The translations under genes and the position numbers were made by a program. From contig NZ_CP134146.1 in NCBI RefSeq assembly GCF_031583575.1, positions 3,968,001 to 4,032,000 of the forward strand: a stretch of DNA of 64,000 nt, read 5' to 3'. The notes below the pieces were generated by a model. The model saw nothing but the letters and a program-made list of their open reading frames with translations. It did not search any database and was not told the DNA's origin. The stretch is from Thalassotalea nanhaiensis. GTDB lineage: Bacteria; Pseudomonadota; Gammaproteobacteria; Enterobacterales; Alteromonadaceae. Positions 35,531-44,803 of the stretch are shown piece after piece; the stretch's first letter is position 1; the number at the start of each line of letters is the position of its first letter.

Positions 35531-36070
35531 TTATTCGTCAGTCAATGTGATAACAAATAAGCAGTCAAAATAAATACCTCCATCATGCATTGAAACCATA
35601 CCTGATAAACGCACAGTCCCAGTACTATCGGCAAAACGTCCAGTACCATCGATGATTGCATTTTCAGCGCCTGCTGCGCCAGTGATGTGTGTAATGCTAA
35701 TACCACTTGCGGTCATTATTTCGTGGTTTGCTTCTTGAACTGTGGTGCTACCTCTAGTAACTATCATGCCTTCATGCAAGTAAAAAAACGTAGTACCAAT
35801 TAACTCTAGTCCGCCATTACTACCGGGGACAATATCAGACAAGCAATCAGTAGCAGTGCCTATCATTTTACCATTTTTGGCATTAATAAGATTAACATCA
35901 AAACATGTAGCAGGCTCCTCAAAACCATCAACGTCCATTTCATATGGTGCTGCATCACCTACTAGATTTAATACTAAAATATGACCAGCATTATTACCCT
36001 TTTCACTTGCGTTTGATGAAAGGGATAAACAGATAAATACAATTAACAATAAAACAGAGTTAACTCTCAT
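35531..36070 (-). CDS. Secreted protein with an allene-oxide-cyclase/dirigent-like barrel
   Basis: 179 residues with a signal peptide (about 1-21, SSNA/SE). The repeated pattern of small strands ending GTGRFADSTGTVRLSGMVSM (about 146-165) resembles the beta-barrel of allene oxide cyclase-like or dirigent-like proteins. Two cysteines in the first half could form a disulfide. Function in bacteria is unknown. It is a single gene facing the dehydrogenase operon. Confidence 0.6.
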   Translation of the reverse strand: MRVNSVLLLIVFICLSLSSNASEKGNNAGHILVLNLVGDAAPYEMDVDGFEEPATCFDVNLINAKNGKMIGTATDCLSDIVPGSNGGLELIGTTFFYLHEGMIVTRGSTTVQEANHEIMTASGISITHITGAAGAENAIIDGTGRFADSTGTVRLSGMVSMHDGGIYFDCLFVITLTDE

Positions 36071-36367
36071 AGTAACATCCTTAGTGTTTAACTTAACGTC
36101 GAAAAAATTTATGCATATATTGAACCTTTGCCATACTCTATTAATTTAATTAGAGTTTATTTTTTATTAAAAATTAGCAAAGTATAAACTGTAAAAAACA
36201 CTGACACTAAAACCGTAATAACATGTTTTTCCTATTCGAATTTCTAAATCTAAGTAACTAACATTGCCCGATTATCATCTGTGGTGCATAATTCTAAGTC
36301 CAATTGACACCTAATAACTAATAACTGTGTCGATTGCCTTAAAAATTTAACAATGAAGGTAATATTT

Positions 36368-37231
36368 ATGATCCATAGTATGACTGCTTTTGCTCGCATT
36401 GAGGTGAAAGGTGACTGGGGTAATGCGGTTTGGGAAATTCGCTCGGTTAACCAACGTTTTCTTGAAACATATTTTCGTATGCCTGAACAATTTCGTGGTT
36501 TAGAAGCGGTATTACGTGAGCGTTTTCGTAAAAAATTAAATCGAGGCAAGGTAGAGTGTAATTTACGTTTTAACGCTAATCCAGCGGCTAAAAGTAATCT
36601 GTCTATCAACCAAAAACTTGCCGAACAACTTATCGAAAGTGCAAAGTGGATTAATGATAAAGCCGGAAATAATCAGTTAAATCCGTTGGACATAATGAAA
36701 TGGCCAGGAGTAATGGAGGCTGAAGAAGCTGACATGGACAAAGTTTCAGCCGAACTATTAGCCGGTTTTGATCAAGCGCTAAAAGATTTCATTGCCGCTC
36801 GCGCAAGCGAAGGTACAAACATGGCCGAACTTATAAAAGCCCGTTTAGATGGTATTACCGAGCAAGCAACTAACGTGAAAGCACATATGCCTGAAATTAT
36901 TCAATGGCAACGTGATCGTATTATTGAAAAGTTCAATGATGCCGGTGTTGATCCAGAATCTACACGTCTTGAACAAGAGCTGGTAATGCTGGCGCAAAAA
37001 ATGGACGTTGATGAAGAAATTGACCGTTTATTTAGCCACGTTAAAGAAACCAATAAAATCCTCAAAAAAGGTGGCCCACAAGGTCGTCGTTTAGATTTCA
37101 TGATGCAAGAATTCAATCGTGAAGCAAACACCTTAGGATCTAAATCAATTAATACTGACATCACTGCTGCGGCAGTTGAATTAAAAGTGTTAATTGAGCA
37201 AATGCGTGAGCAAATTCAGAATATTGAATAG
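36368..37231 (+). CDS. yicC: YicC-type endoribonuclease
   Basis: 287 residues, as in E. coli. It begins MIHSMTAFARIEVKG, with EIRSVNQRFLETYFR, LRERFRKKLNRGKVE, a central GLEAV/WPGVME region, and the C-terminal DUF1732 part GGPQGRRLDFMMQEFNREANTLGSK. E. coli YicC has been reported as an endoribonuclease acting on RNA. GAAGGT stands 7 bases before ATG 36368; the in-frame codons upstream are not needed. In E. coli yicC is divergent from rph-pyrE. Here the same genes are about 4 kb apart. Confidence 0.95.
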   Translation: MIHSMTAFARIEVKGDWGNAVWEIRSVNQRFLETYFRMPEQFRGLEAVLRERFRKKLNRGKVECNLRFNANPAAKSNLSINQKLAEQLIESAKWINDKAGNNQLNPLDIMKWPGVMEAEEADMDKVSAELLAGFDQALKDFIAARASEGTNMAELIKARLDGITEQATNVKAHMPEIIQWQRDRIIEKFNDAGVDPESTRLEQELVMLAQKMDVDEEIDRLFSHVKETNKILKKGGPQGRRLDFMMQEFNREANTLGSKSINTDITAAAVELKVLIEQMREQIQNIE

Positions 37232-37260
37232 CCATAATTTTACGTATTAGCAATAAATAA

Positions 37261-37288
37261 AGCCATGCATATCGCATGGTTTTTTTTA
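37261..37288 (+). terminator. yicC terminator
   Basis: The stem AGCCATGC with GCATGGT around a 5-base loop is followed by eight T residues on the plus strand, about 30 bases after the yicC stop. Confidence 0.8.
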
Positions 37289-37429
37289 TTAAAGTGTTTG
37301 CTAGCGAAATAAGTTTATACTTTTATAGCGATGCTTATACTAACGGTGATTTTCAACTAAACTGCATGGTATTATTAGCGTTAGCTTACTATAACCTCCA
37401 GTACTCTTGCTAAAAGGATACCTTCTATA

Positions 37430-38095
37430 ATGATCTCATTATCAGCTCAACAATGTCGTGTTATTGGTGTAATGTTAGAAAAAGAAATCACCACCCCCGA
37501 ACAATACCCGTTGTCATTAAACGCGCTTACCAATGGCTGTAATCAAAAAAGTAACCGCGAACCGGTAATGTCACTTTCTGAAAGTGACGTGCAAAATGAA
37601 GTTGATCAATTAATTCAAATGAACCTATTGATGATCGATCAGATGGCTTCAGGCAGGGTGAATAAATACAGCCACCGCTTTTGTAATACTCAATTTGGCG
37701 ACTTGCAATTTACCCCTCAACAAAAAGCTATTGTATGTGTGATGCTACTTAGGGGGCCGCAAACGCCTGGTGAGTTGAGAACTCGAACTAACCGGTTAGC
37801 AGATTTTAATGATGTTAGTGAAGTAGACGCAACAATTCAGCAATTGCAAAACCTTAACGGCATGGAAATTGTTAAAAAACTTGCGCGTGAACCTGGCAAG
37901 CGGGAATCACGATATATTCAATTATTCTCAGACTATGAAGAAAGCGAAACTGCAGAAAGTAATATAGATCACTCACCAGCACAGTTAGCTACTGAAAGTT
38001 CGAGTGAACTTATTGCTCGCATTGATGTTTTGGAAGAACACGTTGCATCATTAACCAAAGAAGTAGCGCGGTTAGCCGAATTACTTGAACGTTAG
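37430..38095 (+). CDS. YceH/UPF0502 family protein
   Basis: 221 residues. The two winged-helix units typical of DUF480 are visible: VIGVMLEKEITTPEQYPLSLNALTNGCNQKSNREPVM near the N-terminus (a motif nearly invariant in the family) and VMLLRGPQTPGELRTR in the middle. A C-terminal coiled coil (LEEHVASLTKEVARLAELLE) closes it. The role is unknown. Single-gene unit with its own promoter region. Confidence 0.93.
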   Translation: MISLSAQQCRVIGVMLEKEITTPEQYPLSLNALTNGCNQKSNREPVMSLSESDVQNEVDQLIQMNLLMIDQMASGRVNKYSHRFCNTQFGDLQFTPQQKAIVCVMLLRGPQTPGELRTRTNRLADFNDVSEVDATIQQLQNLNGMEIVKKLAREPGKRESRYIQLFSDYEESETAESNIDHSPAQLATESSSELIARIDVLEEHVASLTKEVARLAELLER

Positions 38096-38116
38096 AAGTA
38101 ATAAATTCTCTAATAA

Positions 38117-38332
38117 TTAGTAACGCTGTTCTTCAACAATTTCATCTGAACCGCGTAATCTTATGATCGTTAAAAAAGCGGTGCTGTAAGTGAAAAATAT
38201 ATAAATAGATATGAAAAAATAGACTGCAGGGGCATTTTGATACTCTGGATTGTAAGAAAAAGTAAGTAATCCAACTAGAGCAAATAAAGCACTAACAAAC
38301 GGGGAATTTAATAAATATTTCATCCAACACAT
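38117..38332 (-). CDS. Small membrane protein, unknown
   Basis: 71 residues with two likely transmembrane segments (about 10-26 and 38-60) and a charged C-terminus. It is separate from the convergent yceH gene by 21 bases. Ribosome-binding site weak; a start three codons later is possible. No family recognised, and the main support is membrane-protein composition. Confidence 0.5.
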   Translation of the reverse strand: MCWMKYLLNSPFVSALFALVGLLTFSYNPEYQNAPAVYFFISIYIFFTYSTAFLTIIRLRGSDEIVEEQRY

Positions 38333-38429
38333 ACTCGGTTATCCATACTAAGTAATTTAAGCATAGCTGAACTATCTGATTAATAAAGCAGCGTATTTTA
38401 CTTTTTTTGCTGTTAAATATTTTAATAAA

Positions 38430-38455
38430 AAGCCCTGGTTCACAGGGCTGTATTT
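38430..38455 (-). terminator. Malic enzyme terminator
   Basis: The stem AGCCCTG/CAGGGCT (38431-38437 with 38443-38449) is followed by TTTTT on the minus strand, overlapping the end of the malic enzyme region. Confidence 0.7.
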
Positions 38456-39721
38456 TTAAGCAAACTCAACGGTTTCATTGGCGTAGTTGTAGTGCTTTGG
38501 CATTGGCAGTGCAGCAACACCTGAGTCTACTGCTGCTTGAGCGACAGCTTTAGCCACGTTATTACACAATCTCGGATCCATAGGGCGTGGAATAATGTAG
38601 TCCTTACCAAAACTTAATGATGTTTCACCAGTGGCTTTTAGCACGCTTTCTGGCACTGGCTCTTTTGCCAGAGCACGAATCGCATGTACCGCAGCCAATT
38701 TCATTTCATTATTTATTTTTCGAGCTCTAACATCCAATGCCCCTCTAAATATAAATGGGAAACACAATACGTTATTTACTTGGTTCGGATAATCAGAGCG
38801 ACCAGTTGCCATAATTAAATCATCTCGAGTTGCGCGGGCAAGCTCTGGTTTAATTTCTGGGTCTGGGTTTGAACAGGCAAATACAATAGGCTTATCAGCC
38901 ATTTTTAATAATTGCTGTTTAGAAAGTAAATTAGGGCCTGACACCCCAACAAATACATCGGCTTCTGTTATAGCGTCATCCAAAGTGCGTTTATCGGTAT
39001 TGTTGGCAAATAACGTTTTGTACTCGTTCAGATCGGTACGGCGAGTGTGAACAACGCCCTTGGTATCGAGCATATAAATTTTTTCACGTTGAGCGCCACA
39101 CTGAATAAGCAGTTCCATACAGGCAATTGCCGCAGCTCCTGCTCCTAAACAAACAATGACTGCATGCTCAATATCTTTGTCTTGAATATCTAATGCATTC
39201 AGCATTGCAGCAGCAGTAACTATTGCGGTGCCATGTTGATCATCGTGAAACACTGGAATTTTACAACGTTCCTGTAAGGCTTTTTCAATGATAAAACAAT
39301 CTGGAGCTTTAATATCCTCAAGGTTTATTCCGCCGAATGTATCAGCAATACTTGCGACAGTATTAATAAATTCTTCAGGAGTTTTGTGGGTAACTTCTAT
39401 ATCGAATGAATCGATATTGGCAAAACGCTTAAACAATAATGCCTTGCCTTCCATCACAGGTTTAGATGCCATAGGCCCTAAATTACCTAACCCTAACACT
39501 GCGCTACCGTTAGATATTACTGCTACAGTGTTGCCTTTTCCGGTGTACTTATAAACATTTTCTATATTGTCGGCTATCTCTCGACAAGGCTCAGCAACAC
39601 CAGGGCTATAAGCGAGTGATAAATCACCGCTTGTTTCGGCAGGCTTGGTTATTTCAATTGCAATTTTTCCTGGTTTTGGCTGGGCGTGATAATCCAGCGC
39701 GCGTTGTTTTAAATCGCTCAT
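38456..39721 (-). CDS. Malic enzyme, short form
   Basis: Oxidative decarboxylation of malate to pyruvate. 421 residues: this is the malic-enzyme part alone, without the phosphotransacetylase-like tail of the roughly 760-residue E. coli MaeB. Visible are LAYSPGVAEPC near the N-terminus, GLGNLGPMASKPVMEGK, DIKAPDCF, HDDQHGTA and VCLGAGAAAIAC (dinucleotide fold). The cofactor cannot be told from motifs by eye. The gene stands alone, but in this block it could drain malate made by malate synthase G to pyruvate and NAD(P)H. Confidence 0.92.
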   Translation of the reverse strand: MSDLKQRALDYHAQPKPGKIAIEITKPAETSGDLSLAYSPGVAEPCREIADNIENVYKYTGKGNTVAVISNGSAVLGLGNLGPMASKPVMEGKALLFKRFANIDSFDIEVTHKTPEEFINTVASIADTFGGINLEDIKAPDCFIIEKALQERCKIPVFHDDQHGTAIVTAAAMLNALDIQDKDIEHAVIVCLGAGAAAIACMELLIQCGAQREKIYMLDTKGVVHTRRTDLNEYKTLFANNTDKRTLDDAITEADVFVGVSGPNLLSKQQLLKMADKPIVFACSNPDPEIKPELARATRDDLIMATGRSDYPNQVNNVLCFPFIFRGALDVRARKINNEMKLAAVHAIRALAKEPVPESVLKATGETSLSFGKDYIIPRPMDPRLCNNVAKAVAQAAVDSGVAALPMPKHYNYANETVEFA

Positions 39722-39808
39722 AGGTGACCTTTAAATAGTTGTTAGTGTTTTACTTGGTAAGTAAAAATATTGCAGCTTGGAGGAGCTAGCGGGTGAAGCG
39801 AATTGGTT

Positions 39809-39835
39809 ACTGCTTGTTAAGGTTTAACAAGCAGT
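39809..39835. terminator. Hairpin between Tsx-like gene and malic enzyme
   Basis: A perfect 12-bp stem (39809-39820 with 39824-39835) and 3-base loop about 70 bases past the Tsx-like stop. There is no T-run, so termination is only likely. Confidence 0.45.
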
Positions 39836-39906
39836 ATTTGGGATGGTGCATTTCTTTGCTATTAATGTTCTGCTTAATAAGCAAACATAGCGTAGATCCT
39901 AAATAA

Positions 39907-40746
39907 TTAGAACCTCCACACAGCTAAGAATTGAGCAGCATTATCATCGGTATCTTTTTCACCCAACTTGTTTTGCCAGTATTGGTATTCAATACCTACA
40001 AATAATTGTCCGGCTTTATTACCTAACACTTCACCCAGATCTAAACGAATTTGTGGTTGAAACAAAATCCATGACTCAAGCTCAGTTGTGCCAAAGTTAT
40101 TGGTTTGCTGACGTCCATCAATGTACTCTAAATGACCTTCAATGCTCCAACTTGTTGATCCTATTTTGAATGGGTAAGCCCATGCAAAGTCAACCATAAA
40201 GCTCGAATCTTCATCGACAACAGTAAACACTTGCGAGTTTTTACTACCACCGCCTTGGTGCATGTAACCTGTTACATCAATTTGAGCAAAAGCAAAACCA
40301 GGTAAATCTAATGAAAACCTTACCCCTGGTAATACCCACATACTGTCTACTTCAGGTGCAAAGTTAGTGCCGGCAACAATACCTATGTCTTTTACTGGAC
40401 CAAAAGATAAATCATTACCGGTAATAGCGCCTAAGCTGAAGTTAGAATACCACTCACCATAAAACTCACTGCTATCTTCAACAGGGAAGTAGGCATTATT
40501 ATTTACACTGTAACGACTGTGATCAACGAAGAAAAAGTTGTCTCCGTATTCCCATCCGCCTGCATGTTGGAAAGTAATAATTGTTGCATCGGCTGTTCCG
40601 CCAGTACCTACTTGCTCTAACTCACCAAAGGCTTGCAGCTGGACTTCGGTGCTGCTCCAGGTTTCAGCTGAAGCGCTAGTTGTTAATAGTGCTGTTGATG
40701 CAATAACTGTTGTAGCAACCGCATTGAGAATTTTACTGGTTTTCAT
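39907..40746 (-). CDS. Tsx-like outer-membrane channel
   Basis: 279 residues with a signal peptide (about 1-27, SASA/ET). The mature part is a beta-barrel with alternating patterns and a terminal aromatic (FLAVWRF). NFFFVDHSRY, EFYGEWYSNFSLGAI and the WSIEGHLEYIDGRQQ strand fit the Tsx family, which in E. coli is a nucleoside channel. It is divergent from the glyoxylate aminotransferase, with a shared operator-like palindrome between them (40925-40938). Uptake of nucleosides or purines is plausible given the neighbours. Related proteins can carry other small solutes. Confidence 0.8.
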   Translation of the reverse strand: MKTSKILNAVATTVIASTALLTTSASAETWSSTEVQLQAFGELEQVGTGGTADATIITFQHAGGWEYGDNFFFVDHSRYSVNNNAYFPVEDSSEFYGEWYSNFSLGAITGNDLSFGPVKDIGIVAGTNFAPEVDSMWVLPGVRFSLDLPGFAFAQIDVTGYMHQGGGSKNSQVFTVVDEDSSFMVDFAWAYPFKIGSTSWSIEGHLEYIDGRQQTNNFGTTELESWILFQPQIRLDLGEVLGNKAGQLFVGIEYQYWQNKLGEKDTDDNAAQFLAVWRF

Positions 40747-40924
40747 AATTTACCCTTTCTGAATTCATGTTGATTATTAATTTATAATTATTAGCAATTG
40801 TTTAAGACTTAAAATTTGTTCAAAAACCAGTGTTAAGCTAAATTGAAATACTAACAATTGGTTAATTTTTAGTTAAATCTGAATTTAAAATTACAAATCC
40901 TGACACGAATGTCAACAAAGCATT

Positions 40925-40938
40925 TTCCACAATGTGAA
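40925..40938. promoter_or_regulatory. Operator-like palindrome, site 1
   Basis: TTCCACAATGTGAA matches the palindrome found in the bhcR-bhcB gap. It lies in the divergent region between the Tsx-like gene and the aminotransferase, about 27 bases before a possible TTGACA box at 40965-40970. Candidate binding site of the IclR regulator at 49409-50188. Confidence 0.55.
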
Positions 40939-41038
40939 CCGTAATTTGTTCATATTTTCAAAACTTGACACTTGTGACAGGTTTTGTTATCAAATAATAC
41001 ACCAATCGTTATTTCATTAAATAAAGGCATAACCAAAA

Positions 41039-42160
41039 ATGAATTTTCAATCATTCAATCCTCCTCGCAGGATCTTAATGGGCCCTGGCCCGTCAGACAT
41101 TAGTCCAGAAGTTTTAGCTGCATTATCAAGACCAGTTGTAGGTCATTTAGATCCCCTATTTGTTAGTATGATGGATGAAGTAAAGGCACTACTTCAATAT
41201 GCTTTTCAAACTAAAAATGAATTTACTATCGCCCTTTCAGCACCGGGCTCGGCAGGAATGGAAGCTTGTTTTGTTAACTTAGTAGAAGCCGGTGATAAAG
41301 TAATAGTTTGTCGCAATGGGGTGTTTGGTGATCGCATGATCCAGAACGTTATCCGCAGTGGCGGTGAAGCAATTATTGTTGATTCACCTTGGGGCCGAGC
41401 CGTTGAAGTAGACAAAGTTGAGCAAGCATTAATTGCCAACCCAGATGCTAAATGTTTAGCTTTTGTGCATGCTGAAACGTCAACCGGAGCAGTATCTGAC
41501 GCTAAAGTCTTGTGTGCTTTAGCGCAACAACACGACTGTTTATCTATTGTTGATGCCGTTACATCCCTTGGTGGCATTGAGCTTAAGGTAGATGACTGGG
41601 GCATTGACGCTATTTATTCAGGCTCTCAAAAATGCTTATCTTGTGTACCCGGACTATCTCCGCTTTCGTTCAGTGAAAAAGCCGTAAATGTTATTAAAAA
41701 CCGTAAGTCGACAGTACAAAGTTGGTTCTTAGATCAATCTCTTGTGATGAGCTATTGGTCAGGTGCAGGAAAGCGTAGCTACCACCATACAGCGCCTGTT
41801 AATTCACTATATGGTTTGCACGAGTCATTAGTACAGTTGCAAAACGAAGGCATTGAGAACCGCATAGCACGCCACAAAGAGCAGCATGAAATGCTTGCTA
41901 AAGGGCTAGCCAAGTTGGGTATTGAGTTTATTGTGCCTGAAGAAGAACGCTTGCCTCAATTAAATGCTATATACATTCCAGAAGGCGTTGATGATGCCAA
42001 AGTAAGAAACTATTTACTAAATAAATACAACCTAGAAATAGGTGCTGGCTTAGGCGATTTAGCCGGTAAAGCGTGGCGTATTGGTCTTATGGGCTATGCT
42101 GCAAGAAGTGAAAATGTTGCGTTATGTTTAGCTGCACTTGAAGATGCATTGAACCAATAA
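41039..42160 (+). CDS. Class V glyoxylate aminotransferase (candidate BhcA)
   Basis: 373 residues, PLP enzyme of the alanine/serine-glyoxylate aminotransferase group. It has the N-terminal MGPGPSDISPEVL, AETSTGAV, VDAVTSLGGIEL and the Schiff-base lysine K198 in SGSQKCLSC. It would make glycine from glyoxylate, with alanine, serine, aspartate or a ureide-derived amine as donor. In the beta-hydroxyaspartate cycle this step belongs to BhcA, as I recall also a class V enzyme, which is missing beside the bhcBCD genes here. The palindrome at 40925 links this gene to that set. A PucG-type ureidoglycine role is the main alternative. Cotranscribed with hpt. Confidence 0.85.
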   Translation: MNFQSFNPPRRILMGPGPSDISPEVLAALSRPVVGHLDPLFVSMMDEVKALLQYAFQTKNEFTIALSAPGSAGMEACFVNLVEAGDKVIVCRNGVFGDRMIQNVIRSGGEAIIVDSPWGRAVEVDKVEQALIANPDAKCLAFVHAETSTGAVSDAKVLCALAQQHDCLSIVDAVTSLGGIELKVDDWGIDAIYSGSQKCLSCVPGLSPLSFSEKAVNVIKNRKSTVQSWFLDQSLVMSYWSGAGKRSYHHTAPVNSLYGLHESLVQLQNEGIENRIARHKEQHEMLAKGLAKLGIEFIVPEEERLPQLNAIYIPEGVDDAKVRNYLLNKYNLEIGAGLGDLAGKAWRIGLMGYAARSENVALCLAALEDALNQ

Positions 42161-42181
42161 GCACACTTTATTTAAAACAGT

Positions 42182-42196
42182 TTTCACAATGTGGAA
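42182..42196. promoter_or_regulatory. Operator-like palindrome, site 2
   Basis: TTTCACAATGTGGAA ends 16 bases before the hpt start, inside the aminotransferase-hpt gap. A site this close to a start would act as a repressor or roadblock, or serve an hpt promoter. Confidence 0.5.
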
Positions 42197-42212
42197 TTAA
42201 AAAGAAGTTAAT

Positions 42213-42752
42213 ATGAAACATAAAATTGAGGAAATGATCTCAGAACAAGAGATCAAAGGCCGAGTAGCTCAATTAGGGCAACAAATAAGCAAGCACTATC
42301 AAGATAGTGAAAACTTAGTAATGGTTGGTTTATTACGTGGTTCATTTGTTTTTATGGCTGATTTAGCCAGGGCCATAAGTGTTAATCATAGCGTTGATTT
42401 TATGACCGCTTCCAGTTACGGCAATAACATGGAAAGCTCTCGTGATGTTCATATATTGAAAGATTTGGACGATAACATTGAAGGCAAAGATGTATTACTG
42501 GTTGAAGATATTATTGATACTGGCAATACCTTAAGTAAAGTTTTACAAATTTTGAATTTGAGAGAGCCAAACTCTATTCAAATTTGTACATTACTAGACA
42601 AGCCTACACGTAGAGAAAAACAGGTAGAAGTAAAATGGGTAGGTTTTGAAATACCCGATGAATTTGTTGTTGGTGTAGGTATCGATTACGCACAAAAGTA
42701 TCGTCACCTTCCCTATATTGGCAAAGTAATCCCATTAGCATCGGGCACTTAA
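42213..42752 (+). CDS. hpt: Hypoxanthine phosphoribosyltransferase
   Basis: Purine salvage: hypoxanthine (and guanine) plus PRPP to IMP/GMP. 179 residues, as in E. coli. The PRPP motif [14 protein letters not shown] (94-107), [13 protein letters not shown] and [20 protein letters not shown] are diagnostic. It lies 52 bases after the aminotransferase. Placement with a glyoxylate enzyme and a Tsx-like channel fits a purine-use cluster. Confidence 0.96.
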   Translation: MKHKIEEMISEQEIKGRVAQLGQQISKHYQDSENLVMVGLLRGSFVFMADLARAISVNHSVDFMTASSYGNNMESSRDVHILKDLDDNIEGKDVLLVEDIIDTGNTLSKVLQILNLREPNSIQICTLLDKPTRREKQVEVKWVGFEIPDEFVVGVGIDYAQKYRHLPYIGKVIPLASGT

Positions 42753-42792
42753 CTCAATTTAGCAAAATATTAAATGCTCGCGCATAAATCAA

Positions 42793-42826
42793 AAGCCTAA
42801 GCTGAAATTACAGTTTAGGCTTTTTT
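42793..42826 (+). terminator. hpt terminator
   Basis: A 12-bp stem AAGCCTAAGCTG with CAGTTTAGGCTT (one G-T pair) and a run of T residues. Confidence 0.8.
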
Positions 42827-42935
42827 ATTTATGAACTACCTTACTAACTTGTATAAGAAGAGGTAGAGAAAATACTCCTTCATCCCCCACGAGATGAGGG
42901 ATCTCCTAAAGCGTATTGTGGATAATAAACCTTCT

Positions 42936-42954
42936 TCCTGAACTTGTTTCAGGA
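42936..42954. repeat. Palindromic dispersed repeat, copy 4
   Basis: TCCTGAACTTGTTTCAGGA is identical to the copy in the rRNA spacer at 8565-8583. It sits in the intergenic region after hpt, beside another short hairpin (ATCCC...GGGAT at about 42883-42903). Confidence 0.75.
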
Positions 42955-43019
42955 TCTTCTTTGATATTGTTATGACCGGCAGAAAAGTGCCAATCAGAGA
43001 CGTTCAAGGGTGGTTATAA

Positions 43020-43808
43020 TTACCACCTTTTCCAAGCCCCATCGGTTAACTGAAAAACAGTTCGATATACCTTTAAATTTTTCGTTGGATTTTCAAATCT
43101 ACTTTCATTTGTAGCAGTCATAGCTACATCTTTTAGCCCACTATTAATGGTTTTCGGTGCAGCAAAAGACTCCAATATCAACGATGCTTCAGACTCTATT
43201 TCATCGATACTTTCTAACGGTGTTGCGGTAAAGTATTTCACCGTATAGACGTATTTACCTTCATTTTGAATAAGGGTTTTCGTTACACCTTCGATTGTGA
43301 CTTCGTTTCCATTATTAAGCTTGAGGGTTCGATTCAGATTATTATCAGTATCCGAGGTTAAAGGGGAAGAAAAGTCTTTATAAATCCCATTTTTATCAAA
43401 TATTTTATCTTTAAATCTAATGTGCTGGAGCTTGTACCCTTTTGATTGGGTTCCATTAAATGTAATCGCATAATGAAAATTAACAACGTTGCTCTGGCTT
43501 GTGGCATAGATAGTCATTTCTTCACTAGTGCCGTAAATTTCGTAGCCTATTACCTTAATATCACTATGAGAGTAGCTGTACGCTATTTGGTCTACTAAAT
43601 ACTGAAAATCATTATATGGGACAGAATCTTTAAAGGCTTGTGTTGATGAGTTATAAACTGTTTCTGCATCAGCCTTATAAATCATGCTGTCTAATATTTG
43701 CAGAGCATTTTTAGCAGCAGCACGTTCATCGTGAACGGTGGCATCAAAAGAGCAACCAGATACACTAATCAAAATGATTAAAATGAGATTTTTAAGAATA
43801 TTTTCCAT
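43020..43808 (-). CDS. Predicted lipoprotein, unknown
   Basis: 262 residues. A lipoprotein signal (LILIILISVSGC, lipid cysteine C19) is followed by a soluble domain with mixed strands. No family recognised. It is about 90 bases after the SIMPL-domain gene in the same direction. Both gene products would be in the cell envelope. Composition is normal for the window. Confidence 0.65.
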   Translation of the reverse strand: MENILKNLILIILISVSGCSFDATVHDERAAAKNALQILDSMIYKADAETVYNSSTQAFKDSVPYNDFQYLVDQIAYSYSHSDIKVIGYEIYGTSEEMTIYATSQSNVVNFHYAITFNGTQSKGYKLQHIRFKDKIFDKNGIYKDFSSPLTSDTDNNLNRTLKLNNGNEVTIEGVTKTLIQNEGKYVYTVKYFTATPLESIDEIESEASLILESFAAPKTINSGLKDVAMTATNESRFENPTKNLKVYRTVFQLTDGAWKRW

Positions 43809-43901
43809 GTAATTATTACTTTATTTTTATTAGAAAAGTTGAGTATACCCAAGGGCGGGTTATCGCTCATTACAGCCAGCGGGGTTATTATCAATGTTGC
43901 G

Positions 43902-44624
43902 CTATTTAATTCTGAACACAACATTAACCCCTTGAGAAATTTTAATTTTTTCAGGTGCAAACATTGCAACTCTGCTGCCGGACACTGACATTTGTTCCAT
44001 TGCTGCGTACCTTTGAGAATCGGTTCCAAATGTAGCAAAAAAGTTCCCAAAATTAGATACTTGCGAAATAGCATACACAGAATGAATCTGAGTATTTAAA
44101 CTTTCAGCCAATTGGTTTGCTTTTAAATTAGCATTTTTACTAGCTTCATTCATTAGCTCAGCTTCGATTGATTTTCTATTTGATACGTCGAATATTGCGG
44201 TAACATTCGACACATTATTCAACGCAACCAATTCACCCATTAATTCAGAATACTTAGTTAAATCTTTTAACTTGATATTGATGCTCCTTGAGACCTCGTA
44301 ACCTAAAACCTCCAATCGGTTATAATCTTCATCTCTTTTTCTTTTAGTACTTTTATTGATATCTGTTGCTTCTAGAGATTTTTCATCCAGTTTATATTTC
44401 TTTACTAGTTCGAAAATTTTTACTGATGTTTTATTTATGTTTTGTAAAGCATCATCAGATTCCTTATCAAATGCCATTAAGCTCAATTGCAATGTAGCTT
44501 TATCTGGTTTTACATCGCGCTCAGCTTCTCCCACTGAAACGACAAAAGGAAAGTCAGGTAAATTAGCACTGTATGCTGATAGAGATATGATTGAAAAAAA
44601 TAAAATACAAGCAATTTTATACAC
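43902..44624 (-). CDS. SIMPL-domain (DUF541) periplasmic protein
   Basis: 240 residues with a signal peptide (about 1-20). VVSVGEAERDVKPDKATLQLSL at the mature N-terminus, GYEVSRSINIKLKDLTKYSEL in the middle and EAELMNEASKNANLKANQLAESLN near the C-terminus are typical of the SIMPL/DUF541 family (E. coli YggE relatives, linked to oxidative stress). Exact function unsettled. Confidence 0.88.
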   Translation of the reverse strand: MYKIACILFFSIISLSAYSANLPDFPFVVSVGEAERDVKPDKATLQLSLMAFDKESDDALQNINKTSVKIFELVKKYKLDEKSLEATDINKSTKRKRDEDYNRLEVLGYEVSRSINIKLKDLTKYSELMGELVALNNVSNVTAIFDVSNRKSIEAELMNEASKNANLKANQLAESLNTQIHSVYAISQVSNFGNFFATFGTDSQRYAAMEQMSVSGSRVAMFAPEKIKISQGVNVVFRIK

Positions 44625-44750
44625 TTTAAATCCTTTTAATAATAAAAATGTTAATGACTGTCACTCGCTCACTAGAGCCGTTCATTATCAATAAGTTACG
44701 TTATATTTATGAGTGTTGCAAATACCGTCTTACCCTACTGGTTTCACAAC

Positions 44751-44776
44751 AAAAAAGCCCTTCCGAAGAAGGGCTT
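44751..44776 (-). terminator. Purine permease terminator
   Basis: The stem AAGCCCTT/AAGGGCTT, with a CTTCGG-type loop region, is followed by TTTTTT on the minus strand, just past the permease stop. Confidence 0.8.
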
Positions 44777-44803
44777 GTTAGAGTAGAGGTTTAAACGATT
44801 GTA

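Noticed and set aside
43778-44074. Minus-strand frame of 98 residues across the SIMPL and lipoprotein genes
   Set aside because: It overlaps the end of the SIMPL gene in another frame and has no family or start signal.
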